The notes under the pieces: model-generated
Database searches by the model: none
What the model saw: only the letters and a program-made list of their open reading frames with translations
Told to the model about the DNA's origin: nothing
Translations under genes and position numbers: made by a program
Source of the DNA: Pseudomonas brassicacearum subsp. brassicacearum
Lineage (GTDB): Bacteria > Pseudomonadota > Gammaproteobacteria > Pseudomonadales > Pseudomonadaceae
Reading direction: 5' to 3'
Assembly (NCBI RefSeq): GCF_008801605.1
Contig: NZ_VZPJ01000008.1
Coordinates: 62,001 to 126,000 of the forward strand
DNA length: 64,000 nucleotides
Part shown: positions 7,085 through 16,226 of the stretch, piece by piece
Layout: every line of letters begins with the position of its first letter
Position numbering within the stretch: the first letter of the stretch is position 1

Positions 7085-9229
7085 TCAGAACAGTTCGTGG
7101 CGAGCGGCTTTCTCCAATAGCAAGGCCGGCGGTGAGAAGCGCTCGCCGTATTGCTCGGCCAGATACTGGGCGCGACCGACAAAGTCCTGCAGGCCATATT
7201 GATTGATGAACTGCAGTGCACCGCCGGTCCAGGCCGCGAAACCAATACCGAAGATAGAGCCGACGTTGGCGTCAGCCGTCGAAGTCAGCACCCCCTCTTC
7301 CATGCAGCGCACGGTTTCCAGGGCCTGGATGAACAGCAGGCGATCACGGATATCCTGCGGGGAAATCTGCCCGTCGGCTTTCTCGAAGCGGCTTTTGAGC
7401 GACGGCCACAGGGACTTTTGCCCATTGGCCGGGTATTCATAGAAACCGGCGCCGGCGGCCTTGCCCGGTCGCTTGTATTCGTTGAGCAGCAAGTCAATCA
7501 CGGCGAACGCCGGATGCTCAATCGGCGTTTTCCCTTCTGCGCACAGGTCCTTGGCGGTTTGCGCGCGGATATGGCTCATCAGGCCGAGGGAAACTTCGTC
7601 AGAGATCGCCAGAGGCCCGACCGGCATCCCGGCCTTGCGCGCTTCGGTCTCGATCATCGGCGCACTCACGCCCTCGCCGAGCATGGCGATGCCCTCATTG
7701 GTAAAGGTGCCGAATACCCGGGACGTAAAGAAGCCGCGACTGTCGTTGACCACAATCGGCGTCTTGTTGATCTGCAGGACAAAATCGAACCCCCGGGCCA
7801 GGGTCGCGTCACTGGTGCGTGCACCCTTGATGATCTCCACCAGGGGCATTTTCTCCACCGGGCTGAAGAAGTGCAGGCCGATGAACTTCGTCGGGTCCGG
7901 CACAGCCATGGCCAGGCCGGTGATGGGCAAGGTCGAGGTGTTGGAAGCGATCACCGCATCATCGCCCACCACCGCCTGGGCGGCGGCCGACACGCTGGTT
8001 TTCAGGGCGCGATCTTCGAACACCGCTTCGATGATCAGGTCGCAGCCGGCCAGGTCTGCGTTGCTGTCGGTGGGGTGAATCCGCGCCAGCGTGGCTTCGC
8101 GCTGCTCGGCGGTGAGTCGGCCGCGGGCGACCTTTTTATCCAGCAACGCCGCCGAACGGGCCTTGCCCTTCTCGGCCGCCGCCAGATCGACATCCTTGAG
8201 GACCACTGCGATGCCGGCCACGGCGCTGACATAGGCGATACCCGCCCCCATCATGCCCGCGCCGAGCACGCCGACTTTTTTCGTCAGATACGGCGCAAAA
8301 CCCTGTGGGCGAGAACCACCGGCCTTGATCTCGTTGAGCTGGAACCAGAAGGTGCCAATCAGGTTCTTCGCCACCTGGCCGGTGGTCAGTTCGGTGAAGT
8401 AGCGGGTTTCGATCACGTGCGCGGTGTCGAAATCAACCTGGGCGCCCTCCACCGCAGCACAGAGGATTTTCTCCGGCGCCGGCAGGCAACCCTGGGTCTT
8501 GTTGCGCAGGATCGAAGGGGCGATTGCCAGCATTTGCGCAACTTTCGGGTCAGACGGCGTGCCACCCGGCAGTCGATAGCCCTTTGCATCCCAGGGTTGG
8601 ATGACGCTGGGGTTGGCAAAAATCCAGGCCCGGGACTTGGCCAGCAGTTCGTCACGATCCTTCGCCAGCTCATCGATCAAACCGGCCTGCAGCGCTTGTT
8701 GCGCATTGACCTTCTTGCCCTCGAGCAAATACGGCAAGGCCTTTTCCAAACCGAGCAGGCGCACCATCCGCACCACCCCGCCACCGCCTGGCAACAGACC
8801 GAGCGTGACTTCCGGCAAGCCGAGCTGCACCGACGGCAGGTCCAGGGCCACGCGATGATGGCAGGCCAGGCAGATTTCCCAACCACCGCCGAGGGCCGCG
8901 CCATTGATGGCCGCCACCACGGGTTTGCCCAGGGTCTCCAAGGCACGCAGTTGGGCCTTGAGCAGCAGGACCATGTCGTAGAAAGCCTTGGCCTCGGGCT
9001 TGCCGACCTTGATCAATTCATTGAGGTCACCGCCGGCGAAGAAAGTGTGCTTGGCCGAAGTGATGATCACACCGGCAATCGAGTCCTTTTCAGCCTGCAA
9101 ACGGGCGACGCAGGCGGCCATGGCCTCACGGTACACCGCGTTCATGGTGTTGGCGCTCTGGCCCGGCATGTCCAGGGTCAGGACGACGATCCGGTCCTGG
9201 CCGGTTTCGTAACGAATGGCATCGGTCAT
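7085..9229 (-). CDS. FadB/FadJ-type bifunctional enoyl-CoA hydratase / 3-hydroxyacyl-CoA dehydrogenase
   Basis: A 714-residue fusion for two steps of fatty-acid beta-oxidation. Residues 1 to about 190 are a crotonase domain (FAGGDLNEL, AALGGGWEICLACH, GLPEVTLGLLPGGGG with a catalytic glutamate). From about 325 comes an NAD-binding 3-hydroxyacyl-CoA dehydrogenase domain (GVLGAGMMGAGIAY), with the family's HFFSPVEKMPLVEI segment and then the C-terminal dehydrogenase domains. The length matches FadB/FadJ. The start at 9229 gives MTDAIRYETGQDRIVV; an upstream thiolase gene ends 25 bases away, so the pair is an operon. It is not the fadBA5-like set by context; it resembles the PA1737-PA1736 pair of P. 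aeruginosa. Confidence 0.92.
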   Translation of the reverse strand: MTDAIRYETGQDRIVVLTLDMPGQSANTMNAVYREAMAACVARLQAEKDSIAGVIITSAKHTFFAGGDLNELIKVGKPEAKAFYDMVLLLKAQLRALETLGKPVVAAINGAALGGGWEICLACHHRVALDLPSVQLGLPEVTLGLLPGGGGVVRMVRLLGLEKALPYLLEGKKVNAQQALQAGLIDELAKDRDELLAKSRAWIFANPSVIQPWDAKGYRLPGGTPSDPKVAQMLAIAPSILRNKTQGCLPAPEKILCAAVEGAQVDFDTAHVIETRYFTELTTGQVAKNLIGTFWFQLNEIKAGGSRPQGFAPYLTKKVGVLGAGMMGAGIAYVSAVAGIAVVLKDVDLAAAEKGKARSAALLDKKVARGRLTAEQREATLARIHPTDSNADLAGCDLIIEAVFEDRALKTSVSAAAQAVVGDDAVIASNTSTLPITGLAMAVPDPTKFIGLHFFSPVEKMPLVEIIKGARTSDATLARGFDFVLQINKTPIVVNDSRGFFTSRVFGTFTNEGIAMLGEGVSAPMIETEARKAGMPVGPLAISDEVSLGLMSHIRAQTAKDLCAEGKTPIEHPAFAVIDLLLNEYKRPGKAAGAGFYEYPANGQKSLWPSLKSRFEKADGQISPQDIRDRLLFIQALETVRCMEEGVLTSTADANVGSIFGIGFAAWTGGALQFINQYGLQDFVGRAQYLAEQYGERFSPPALLLEKAARHELF

Positions 9230-9254
9230 GAAAAAGTGTTCCTTGAAGTCGGGC

Positions 9255-10460
9255 TCAGAGGCGTTCAATGACGGTGGCAATGCCCATGCCGCCGCCGACA
9301 CAGAGGGTCGCCAGGCCATAGCGCAGGCGACGCACCTCCAATTCGTCGAGCAACGTGCCAAGGATTGCGCACCCCGTAGCGCCCAAGGGGTGCCCCATGG
9401 CGATGGAGCCGCCGTTGACGTTGACCTTGGCCGGGTCGATGGCCATGTCCTTGATGAACTTGAGCACCACCGAGGCGAAGGCTTCGTTGACTTCGAACAG
9501 GTCGATGTCCTCCACCCGCAACCCGGCCTTGGCCAGGGCCTTGCGGGTAGCCGGCGCCGGGCCGGTGAGCATGATGGTCGGGTCGGTGCTGGTGACGGCG
9601 GTGGCGACGATCCGCGCCCGAGGTTGCAGGCCCATGGCGCGCCCCTTGGCTTCGGAACCGATCAACATCAGCGCGGCACCGTCGACGATGCCGGAACTGT
9701 TGCCCGGCGTGTGCACGTGATTGATTCGTTCGACGTGGCTGTAGACGCGCAGCGCCGTGCCATCGAAGCCCATCTGGCCCATGGCTTCGAAACTCGGTTT
9801 GAGCTTGCCCAGACCTTCGAGCGTGGAGTCGGCGCGGATGAATTCGTCGTGGTCCAGCAGCACGATGCCATTCTGGTCCCGCACGGCGACCAGGGATTTA
9901 TTGAACGAACCGTCAGCCCGGGCACGCGCCGCTTTTTGCTGGGAATGCAGCGCATAACCGTCGACATCCTCACGGCTAAAGCCTTCCAGCGTGGCGATCA
10001 GGTCGGCGCCGATGCCCTGGGGAACGAAGTGACCGTGCAGGTTGGATTGCGGGTCCAGCGCCCACGCGCCGCCATCGCTGCCCATGGGCACCCGGGACAT
10101 GGACTCGACGCCGCCGGCCACCACCAGGTCTTCGAACCCGGAACGCACTTTCATGGCCGCCAGGTTCACCGCCTCCAGGCCCGAGGCGCAAAACCGATTG
10201 AGTTGCACGCCTGCCACGCTGACATCCCAATTGGCCACCAGCGCAGCAGTCTTGGCGATATCGGCCCCCTGTTCACCCACCGGGGTCACACAACCGAGCA
10301 CGATGTCATCGACCTGGCTGGTGTCCAGATCCATGCGCTGCTGCAAGGCGCTTAGCAGACCACCCATCAGGTTCACCGGCTTGACGCTGTGCAAGGCGCC
10401 ATCGACCTTGCCCTTGCCACGGGGCGTGCGTAATGCGTCGAAAATCAAAGCTTGGGTCAT
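9255..10460 (-). CDS. acetyl-CoA C-acyltransferase (thiolase)
   Basis: A 401-residue thiolase that splits 3-ketoacyl-CoA with CoA to give acetyl-CoA, the last step of the beta-oxidation cycle begun by the neighbouring fusion. The nucleophilic cysteine is in LNRFCASGLEA (about residue 90), and the C-terminal GGSIAMGHPLGATG (His) and LCVGGGMG (second Cys) motifs are complete. The start at 10460 gives MTQALIFDALRTPRG, the normal N-terminus. It is the first gene of a two-gene operon. No PsrA-like box was found in the 387 bp upstream. Confidence 0.92.
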   Translation of the reverse strand: MTQALIFDALRTPRGKGKVDGALHSVKPVNLMGGLLSALQQRMDLDTSQVDDIVLGCVTPVGEQGADIAKTAALVANWDVSVAGVQLNRFCASGLEAVNLAAMKVRSGFEDLVVAGGVESMSRVPMGSDGGAWALDPQSNLHGHFVPQGIGADLIATLEGFSREDVDGYALHSQQKAARARADGSFNKSLVAVRDQNGIVLLDHDEFIRADSTLEGLGKLKPSFEAMGQMGFDGTALRVYSHVERINHVHTPGNSSGIVDGAALMLIGSEAKGRAMGLQPRARIVATAVTSTDPTIMLTGPAPATRKALAKAGLRVEDIDLFEVNEAFASVVLKFIKDMAIDPAKVNVNGGSIAMGHPLGATGCAILGTLLDELEVRRLRYGLATLCVGGGMGIATVIERL

Positions 10461-10847
10461 GACGTCCTCGAAACTACGGGGGTAATGCGATGCCTTCAAC
10501 CATAAGCCCAGCGGCGCCGGATTCAATGACCACAGCGCTCAATGGCGTTGACGGCCACGCTCAGACGAACGGTAGCGAGCTATCGGGTTAACCGATTCAG
10601 GAGGGCAAGCTGTCTAGCAAAAGGGCCGGCAGGAAGGTGGCAATAGGCCTCATAGCCTTTTTAGAGCAACCTGTACCAAGCTGATATGAATTGGATCTAA
10701 GCCAAGGCCGCCGCGGCCCCTAATGTAATCCTTGTACAAGAAAGTCGTCGGGTTTTGCCGAGGCGCTTGTCGAACAGGAAGTGCAACGCCAGCCGCCATG
10801 GATATGCAGGCTGGCTTTTAGGAAATAACAATAAAGGCGGGTCAGCC
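10461..10847. other. 387-bp gap upstream of the thiolase operon
   Basis: No convincing gene. It must contain the promoter of the thiolase operon (minus strand) and probably one for the small hydrophobic gene at 10848 (plus strand). I saw no clear operator palindrome. Confidence 0.5.
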
Positions 10848-10943
10848 ATGTTCAAACATTCGAAAGTTCGCCAAGCCGGACTCATTCTCTTTGCCACGAC
10901 GCTGCTGTTGATTTTGCCGAATATCACCAAGGTGATTGGCTGA
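10848..10943 (+). CDS. candidate 31-residue hydrophobic peptide
   Basis: Short frame starting MFKHSKVRQAGLILFATTLL and ending LILPNITKVIG: a basic head, one membrane-spanning stretch of about 17 residues and a short tail, the layout of a small inner-membrane protein. AAGGCGGG lies about 8 bases before the ATG. I do not know its family. The downstream cytochrome gene begins 126 bp later on the same strand. Confidence 0.5.
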   Translation: MFKHSKVRQAGLILFATTLLLILPNITKVIG

Positions 10944-11068
10944 ATCCTGCGCGAGGGCATCTGCATCATCCGTTAGTTGTGTCGCCAAAAAATGTGACGG
11001 GTTCTCTGTTCGAGCCGCGATGGCTGTGCCAACCTTTGCGGCACCCCTCGACATGGAAGGCGATCGAC

Positions 11069-11881
11069 TTGAAAGCTCTTATTGTGTTCGGGGCGTTGCT
11101 GCTCAGCACGCCCCTTTATGCCGCGCAACTGGTGCTGGAGTTGGGCGCGGGCACGCGCACCTGGCAAACCGAAGAACTGCTCAAGCACCCGGACGCTCAA
11201 ACGGTCCAGATCGCTGATGACGTTTCCTACAAGAAACCCATGAGCTATCGAGCCGTGCCGCTGACGGCTCTATTGACGGGCATCCAGGCGGACGACCACC
11301 TGCAAGCCGTTGCCCTGGACGGCTTCGCTGCCGAAATGCCTGCGGCGCCGTTACTCAACAAGAGTGGCGCCCGAGCGTGGCTGGCGATCGAGGACCCGGC
11401 CAAGCCCTGGCCGCCGCTGGGGGAAGGCAAGCACAGCGCCGGGCCTTTCTACCTGGTCTGGACCGATCCGCAGGCTGGCCACATCAGCCCGGAGCAATGG
11501 CCCTACGCGGTGGCGACCATCAAGCGCCTGTCGGCCGTGGCCGAACGCTTCCCGGCCCTGCTGCCGGCGCCCAACCTGGCCAAGGACGACCCGGTCAATA
11601 AAGGTTTCGAGCTGTTCCAGAAAAATTGCCTGGCGTGCCATCGGCTCAATGGCGCGGGTGATGCGCAGTTCGGCCCGGACCTGAACATCCCTTTCAACCC
11701 GACCGAATACTTCTCCGGGGATTTCCTCAAGCGCTACATTCGCGACCCGCAAGCGCTGCGTCGCTGGCCCCAGGGCAAGATGCCCGGGTTCTCGGCAGCG
11801 GTGCTGCCGGATTCGGAGCTGGATTTGCTGGTGGGTTATTTGAAGCATATGGCGGGACGCAAGCAGCCATTGGCCCCGTGA
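11069..11881 (+). CDS. exported Moco-fold domain fused to cytochrome c
   Basis: A 270-residue periplasmic protein. I choose a TTG start at 11069 because it opens a clean signal peptide (KALIVFGALLLSTPLYAA) and has GGAAGG upstream; the ATG at 10979 would add a non-signal tail. Residues about 20-160 look like a fragment of an oxidoreductase molybdopterin-binding (SuoX-like) fold, but they hold no cysteine, so molybdenum binding is unlikely. Residues about 175-265 form a class I cytochrome c with haem motif CLACH (about 187-191) and a methionine ligand candidate in GKMPGF. It probably passes electrons in the periplasm; the partner is unknown. Confidence 0.78.
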   Translation: MKALIVFGALLLSTPLYAAQLVLELGAGTRTWQTEELLKHPDAQTVQIADDVSYKKPMSYRAVPLTALLTGIQADDHLQAVALDGFAAEMPAAPLLNKSGARAWLAIEDPAKPWPPLGEGKHSAGPFYLVWTDPQAGHISPEQWPYAVATIKRLSAVAERFPALLPAPNLAKDDPVNKGFELFQKNCLACHRLNGAGDAQFGPDLNIPFNPTEYFSGDFLKRYIRDPQALRRWPQGKMPGFSAAVLPDSELDLLVGYLKHMAGRKQPLAP

Positions 11882-11894
11882 GATCGCTTTTTTT

Positions 11895-12022
11895 GTGGCG
11901 AGGGGATTTATCCCCACTGGGGCGCGAAGCGGCCCTGAACCCAGACTCCTCAGTGTGCCAGACGGATTGAGTTGTCTGTTTTGGGTTGCTTGCAGCCCAG
12001 CGGGGATAAATCCCCTCGCCAC
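11895..12022. repeat. inverted repeat (GTGGCGAGGGGATTTA type)
   Basis: Arms GTGGCGAGGGGATTTATCCCC and its complement at the two ends of a 128-bp element between convergent genes. This is a third REP family in the window, common in P. fluorescens-type genomes. Confidence 0.85.
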
Positions 12023-12043
12023 AGAAGCGCCCTCGTCGGAAGG

Positions 12044-12847
12044 TTATTGTTGTTGCACCGTGATCACCGGTGCAGCAGGCACGACCAGCTTGGCATGCAT
12101 CTGCTCGCAACCACCGCCGCGGCGCATGCCACGCACCGGGCAGGCGTCCAGGTAATCCAGGCCCACAGCCAGCTTCAGGTGGCGCTCCGGACGAGCCAGT
12201 TGGTTGGTCACATCGAAGCTGTACCAGGCGTCGTCAAGCCAGGCCTCCGCCCAGGCATGGCTTGCCAGGTGTTCGCTCTCTTCGCTGAACAGATACCCCG
12301 AGACATACCGCGCCGGCACCCCCAGGCTACGGGCGCAGGCCAGGAAGGCGTGGGTGTGATCCTGGCACACCCCGCTACGACCGGCAAAAGCCTGCGCCGC
12401 ACTGGTCTCGACCTCAGTGGTGCCAGGGGTGTAGATCATGTGCTGGTTCAGCCCGTGCATCAGGTCGATCAGCGCCGTGCGATCGCGACGCTGCTGGCAT
12501 TGCTGCGCGGCGAAGGTGCGAAGGGCCTCGTCCGCCTCGGTCAGCCGGGTGAAGCGCAGGAACGGTAGCGCCGATTGGCTCTCGTGCTCGGCTTCGCGCA
12601 ACGGATCGATGTCCACCTGTCCGCGGGCGCCGATGATGACCGTTTCGTGGGGTTCGTCCAGGGTCAGTACGTGAAGGATGTTACCGAACGGATCCAGCTG
12701 CGCCCGCACCGGCCGGGGCAAATCCAGTTGCCAGCTCAACACATGCTGGCGTTCGCTGTCGTGGGGCGTCAGGCGCAGGTACTGGATGCTGGCGCGCACC
12801 TGATCTTCATAGTGGTAGGCCGTTTCATGGCTGATCGAGAGTCTCAT
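12044..12847 (-). CDS. transglutaminase-like protein of the ATP-grasp/alpha-E cluster
   Basis: A 267-residue bacterial transglutaminase-like cysteine protease. An N-terminal 'Bact_transglu_N' domain starts at MRLSISHETAYHY; the catalytic Cys lies in GRSGVCQDHTHAF (about residue 163), with His in SHAWAEAW and Asp in YSFDVTNQ. It is the last gene of three, overlapping the alpha-E gene by 4 bp (ATGA), so translation is likely coupled. The family has been predicted to process peptides made by the adjacent ATP-grasp enzyme; the real product is unknown. Confidence 0.9.
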   Translation of the reverse strand: MRLSISHETAYHYEDQVRASIQYLRLTPHDSERQHVLSWQLDLPRPVRAQLDPFGNILHVLTLDEPHETVIIGARGQVDIDPLREAEHESQSALPFLRFTRLTEADEALRTFAAQQCQQRRDRTALIDLMHGLNQHMIYTPGTTEVETSAAQAFAGRSGVCQDHTHAFLACARSLGVPARYVSGYLFSEESEHLASHAWAEAWLDDAWYSFDVTNQLARPERHLKLAVGLDYLDACPVRGMRRGGGCEQMHAKLVVPAAPVITVQQQ

Positions 12848-13794
12848 ATGACCTCCAGGTAGGAACTGTGAATGGCATTGCCCAGTTCACGGACCAGTGG
12901 GATGAATTCGGTGAGCCAGGCATGCAGGCCCCCGTCGAGGATTTCATTGATGCCGGTGTAGCGCAGGCGTGCGTCCATTTCCGCCGCCAGCCGTTGTGCC
13001 TGCCGACCGTTGGTGCCCGGCAGGCTCGCGAGGATCTGGTTGATTTCTTCGGTACAGGCGCGCAGCGAACGCGGCACATCGGCGCGCAACAGCAGCAACT
13101 CAGCCACATGGCGAGCGCCCGGGGCGTCACGGTAGATCTCGGTGTAGGCCTCGAAGGACGACAAGGCCCGCAACAAGGCGCTCCATTGGTAATACGCGTG
13201 GGCCGTGCCATCGCTGACCGTGTCGGCCTGGTCGCCGGCCATTTCGTAGCGGGCGTCGAGCAAGCGCAGGGTGTTGTCGGCCCTTTCGATAAAGGTCCCC
13301 AGGCGAATGAAGCGGAACGCGTCGTTGCGCATGATGGTGCCGTAGGTTGCACCACGAAACAGGTGGGATCGCTCCTTGATCCACTCACAGAAACGGCTCA
13401 TGCCGTAGCGATTCAAGCCCTGCTCGGCGATACCGCGAATTTCCAGCCAGGTGGCGTTGATGTTTTCCCACATGTCGGCGGTGATTCGCCCACGTACCGC
13501 GTGGGCACTGGCTCGCGCGGCGCCGAGGCAACTGTAGATACTGGCCGGGTTGGCCGCTTCCAGGGCAAAGAAATGCAGCAGGCGCTCGGCGTGCAGCTCG
13601 CCGTGTCGCTCCCGGTAATCATCCAGCGTGCCGGTGATCAGCAATGGCATGGCCAGCTCGTGCAGGCCGTCGCCACGACCGTCCTGGGGCATCAGTGACA
13701 ACGAATAGCTGACGTCGAGCATCCGTGCGAGGTTCTCCGCGCGCTCCAGGTAGCGCGACATCCAGTACAGGTCCGAGGCGGTTCTACTCAGCAT
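12844..13794 (-). CDS. alpha-E domain protein (DUF403)
   Basis: A 316-residue, mainly helical protein starting MLSRTASDLYWMSRYLERAEN, the family's hallmark opening with 'WM.RY.ERAE'. Alpha-E proteins are found almost only next to circularly permuted ATP-grasp and transglutaminase genes, as here. No enzyme activity is known for them; a structural or substrate-handling role in peptide synthesis has been proposed from gene context. It starts 9 bp after the ATP-grasp stop and overlaps the transglutaminase gene. Confidence 0.9.
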   Translation of the reverse strand: MLSRTASDLYWMSRYLERAENLARMLDVSYSLSLMPQDGRGDGLHELAMPLLITGTLDDYRERHGELHAERLLHFFALEAANPASIYSCLGAARASAHAVRGRITADMWENINATWLEIRGIAEQGLNRYGMSRFCEWIKERSHLFRGATYGTIMRNDAFRFIRLGTFIERADNTLRLLDARYEMAGDQADTVSDGTAHAYYQWSALLRALSSFEAYTEIYRDAPGARHVAELLLLRADVPRSLRACTEEINQILASLPGTNGRQAQRLAAEMDARLRYTGINEILDGGLHAWLTEFIPLVRELGNAIHSSYLEVI

Positions 13795-13803
13795 GGCAGC
13801 TCC

Positions 13804-15213
13804 TCAATCCTCGACTACCCAAGTGTCCTTGGTCCCACCGCCCTGGGATGAATTCACCACCAGGGAACCTTCGCGCAGCGCCACCCGTGTCAGCCCGCCA
13901 GGCACCACGCGGGTCTCACGGCCAGCGAGCACAAACGGCCGCAAGTCGATGTGGCGCGGGGCGATGCCGTTTTCGACAAAGGTCGGGCAGGTCGAGAGCG
14001 ACAGCGTCGGCTGAGCGATGTAGGCGTGCGGCTTGGCCTTGATCCGTTCGCGGAAGGCATCGATCTGCGCCGTCGTCGCGGCCGGCCCCACCAGCATTCC
14101 ATAACCGCCGGAACCCTGGGTTTCCTTGACCACCAGGTCGGGAAGATTCGCCAACACGTGGGACAGCTCGGCAGGATTACGACATTGCCATGTAGGAACG
14201 TTCTTCAGGATCGGCTCTTCGTCCAGGTAAAAACGGATCATGTCGGTGACGAACGGGTACACCGACTTGTCGTCCGCCACGCCCGTGCCGATGGCATTGG
14301 CCAGCACCACGTTGCCGGAACGGTAGGACGACAACAGGCCCGGCACCCCGAGCATCGAGTCCGGATTGAAGGCCAGTGGATCGAGGAACGCATCGTCGAG
14401 GCGACGGTAGATCACATCCACCGCTTTCGGGCCGTCGGTGGTGCGCATGAACACTTTGTCATCGCGCACGAACAGGTCGGCGCCTTCCACCAATTCCACG
14501 CCCATCTCCCGGGCCAGGAACGCGTGCTCGAAGAACGCGCTGTTGAAACGCCCTGGCGTGAGCACCACGACACTGGGATCGTCCAGCGGGCTGGAGCTTT
14601 TCAGGGTATCGAGCAGCAGGTTCGGATAATGGTCGATGGGGGCGATGCGCTGGGCGGCGAACAGTTCGGGGAACAGGCGCATCATCATCTTGCGGTCTTC
14701 GAGCATGTAGCTGACGCCGCTGGGCGTACGAAGATTGTCTTCGAGCACGTAGTACGTGCCGTCACCGTCGCGCACCAGGTCGACACCGCAAATGTGCGCG
14801 TAGATGTCACGGTGCAGATCCAGCCCTTGCATCGCCAGTTGGTACTGCTCGTTGGCCAGCACCTGTTCGGCGGGAATGATCCCGGCCCGGATGATCCGTT
14901 GTTCGTGGTAGAGATCGGCCAGGAACATGTTCAGCGCCTTGACCCGCTGGATGCAGCCACGTTCGACCACCCGCCATTCACTGGCCGGGATGCTGCGCGG
15001 GATCGTGTCGAAAGGGATCAGGCGCTCTGTCCCCTGCTCGTCGCCGTAGAGCGTGAACGTAATGCCAGCACGATGAAACAACAGGTCGGCTTCGCGCCTG
15101 CGTTGCGCCAGCAGCTCATCAGGCGTTTCAGCCAGCCAGCGGGCAAACGCCTGGTAATGCGGGCGGACCTGGCCGTTGGCATCGTACATTTCATCAAAAC
15201 CGCTGCGGATCAT
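13804..15213 (-). CDS. circularly permuted type 2 ATP-grasp protein
   Basis: A 469-residue member of the 'CP_ATPgrasp_2' group (old DUF404/DUF407). Recognisable pieces are the opening DEMYDANGQVRPHY, the YYVLEDNLRTPSGVSYMLE segment and the nucleotide-binding VVKETQGSGGYGM followed by HIDLRPF. ATP-grasp enzymes join a carboxylate to an amine or thiol through an acyl-phosphate, and this group is predicted to make small peptides or peptide tags. First gene of a three-gene operon with alpha-E and transglutaminase proteins. Biochemical function is not known from sequence. Confidence 0.92.
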   Translation of the reverse strand: MIRSGFDEMYDANGQVRPHYQAFARWLAETPDELLAQRRREADLLFHRAGITFTLYGDEQGTERLIPFDTIPRSIPASEWRVVERGCIQRVKALNMFLADLYHEQRIIRAGIIPAEQVLANEQYQLAMQGLDLHRDIYAHICGVDLVRDGDGTYYVLEDNLRTPSGVSYMLEDRKMMMRLFPELFAAQRIAPIDHYPNLLLDTLKSSSPLDDPSVVVLTPGRFNSAFFEHAFLAREMGVELVEGADLFVRDDKVFMRTTDGPKAVDVIYRRLDDAFLDPLAFNPDSMLGVPGLLSSYRSGNVVLANAIGTGVADDKSVYPFVTDMIRFYLDEEPILKNVPTWQCRNPAELSHVLANLPDLVVKETQGSGGYGMLVGPAATTAQIDAFRERIKAKPHAYIAQPTLSLSTCPTFVENGIAPRHIDLRPFVLAGRETRVVPGGLTRVALREGSLVVNSSQGGGTKDTWVVED

Positions 15214-15504
15214 GCCGTACTCCTTGTCACCCTGGCAGCAAGGCTTCGCAAGCCCCGTGCCATCGGCATAAACGCTTTATGATCAACGGGTTGGATTCTC
15301 CTCTGACAGGCCGCGCACTTTTCTAGTGCAACAAATGCCCCCACCCCGCTGTCCCCCGCTTCATTGCGACGCAGGGGCGTCGCTCTGCTGAGCATAGTCA
15401 CGGAAAAACGACGCGGCTTGATCTGGATACAGTTAGGTACAAAACCTGGCGCTTGTGGTGTTGCCGGGGGACATGCTCGCCTATTCGGCGTCCGCCACAA
15501 ATCC
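15214..15504. other. gap upstream of the ATP-grasp operon
   Basis: About 290 bp before the REPIN with no gene seen. It should hold the promoter of the ATP-grasp operon. The whole gap to the RraB gene (15214-15683) contains only this, the REPIN and a hairpin. Confidence 0.5.
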
Positions 15505-15599
15505 CTGTGGGAGCCAAGCTTGCTCGCGAGGGCAGTGGGTCAGCCCCGCATCGATGTTGAATGTGCCGCCGCCATCGCGAGCAAGCTTGGCTCCCACAG
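15505..15599. repeat. REPIN
   Basis: CTGTGGGAGCCAAGCTTGCTCGCGA and its reverse complement at each end of a 95-bp element. Confidence 0.92.
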
Positions 15600-15632
15600 T
15601 AATGTTCAATGTTCGGTTAGCTCACAGACATG

Positions 15633-15660
15633 AAAACGGCCGACACAAAGGTCAGCCGTT
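15633..15660 (-). terminator. probable terminator of the RraB gene
   Basis: AACGGC-GAC / GTCAGCCGTT hairpin (one mismatch) followed by TTTTC on the minus strand, 24 bp past the stop. Confidence 0.55.
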
Positions 15661-15683
15661 GCTGTGGTTGCGGTGAGTAACTG

Positions 15684-16025
15684 TCAGGCCTGCAGGCGCC
15701 GGATCTCTTGCTTGACACCCCAGCCCTCGATCACACCACCCAAGGGTTCGACGACTGCCTCAAAGTCTTGCTCGAAGTCGCCAATGTCATCGTAGGTGGC
15801 GTACATCACCCGGCTCAGTTCCAACGACCAAGCCCCATCGTCCCGTGCACTGATCTGCGCGTTCAACGATTCTCCCCGAAAATGACCTGCCGCCCTGCGC
15901 GCCCGCTCCTCGTCCGGGAAAATGGCGTAGAACTCAATGGGATGGAATCGGGAAAAATCGAAACCGCCTTCTTTCATGCGGCGCAACACGCTGGTGCTGA
16001 TGTCTTCTTGATAGGCTGTGCTCAT
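15684..16025 (-). CDS. RraB-family ribonuclease E inhibitor-like protein
   Basis: A 113-residue acidic protein of the RraB fold: an early 'L.RMKEGGFDFSRFHPIEFYAIF' strand-helix and the closing 'GGVIEGWGVKQE' segment that corresponds to the DGWG end of E. coli RraB. In E. coli RraB binds the C-terminal scaffold of RNase E and lowers its activity; I infer only family membership here. The start at 16025 (MSTAYQEDI) has AGGAGGACG upstream. The target, rne, is 45 kb away in this same window. Confidence 0.7.
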   Translation of the reverse strand: MSTAYQEDISTSVLRRMKEGGFDFSRFHPIEFYAIFPDEERARRAAGHFRGESLNAQISARDDGAWSLELSRVMYATYDDIGDFEQDFEAVVEPLGGVIEGWGVKQEIRRLQA

Positions 16026-16226
16026 GAAACGTCCTCCTGAAACCAATGGATAGACTTTCCGTCTTCCCGTGCGTGAAGCCCTCAGGCTGCAAGCGGTACG
16101 GCATCAAATGGCCGTCGGGACACAAGCATGTAGCTGACAAGACCGGACCTTCGCGATCCTTTCGCTGATCTCAATTGCAGAGTAGCCGCAAGTGGCAGCC
16201 GCTGCCAAGCGAGACCAGGCACCGTT

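Noticed and set aside
7151..9271. A 706-codon open frame on the plus strand opposite the fadB/J-type gene
   Set aside because: Low-complexity Gln/His/Arg composition and no known domain; the minus strand carries crotonase and dehydrogenase motifs.
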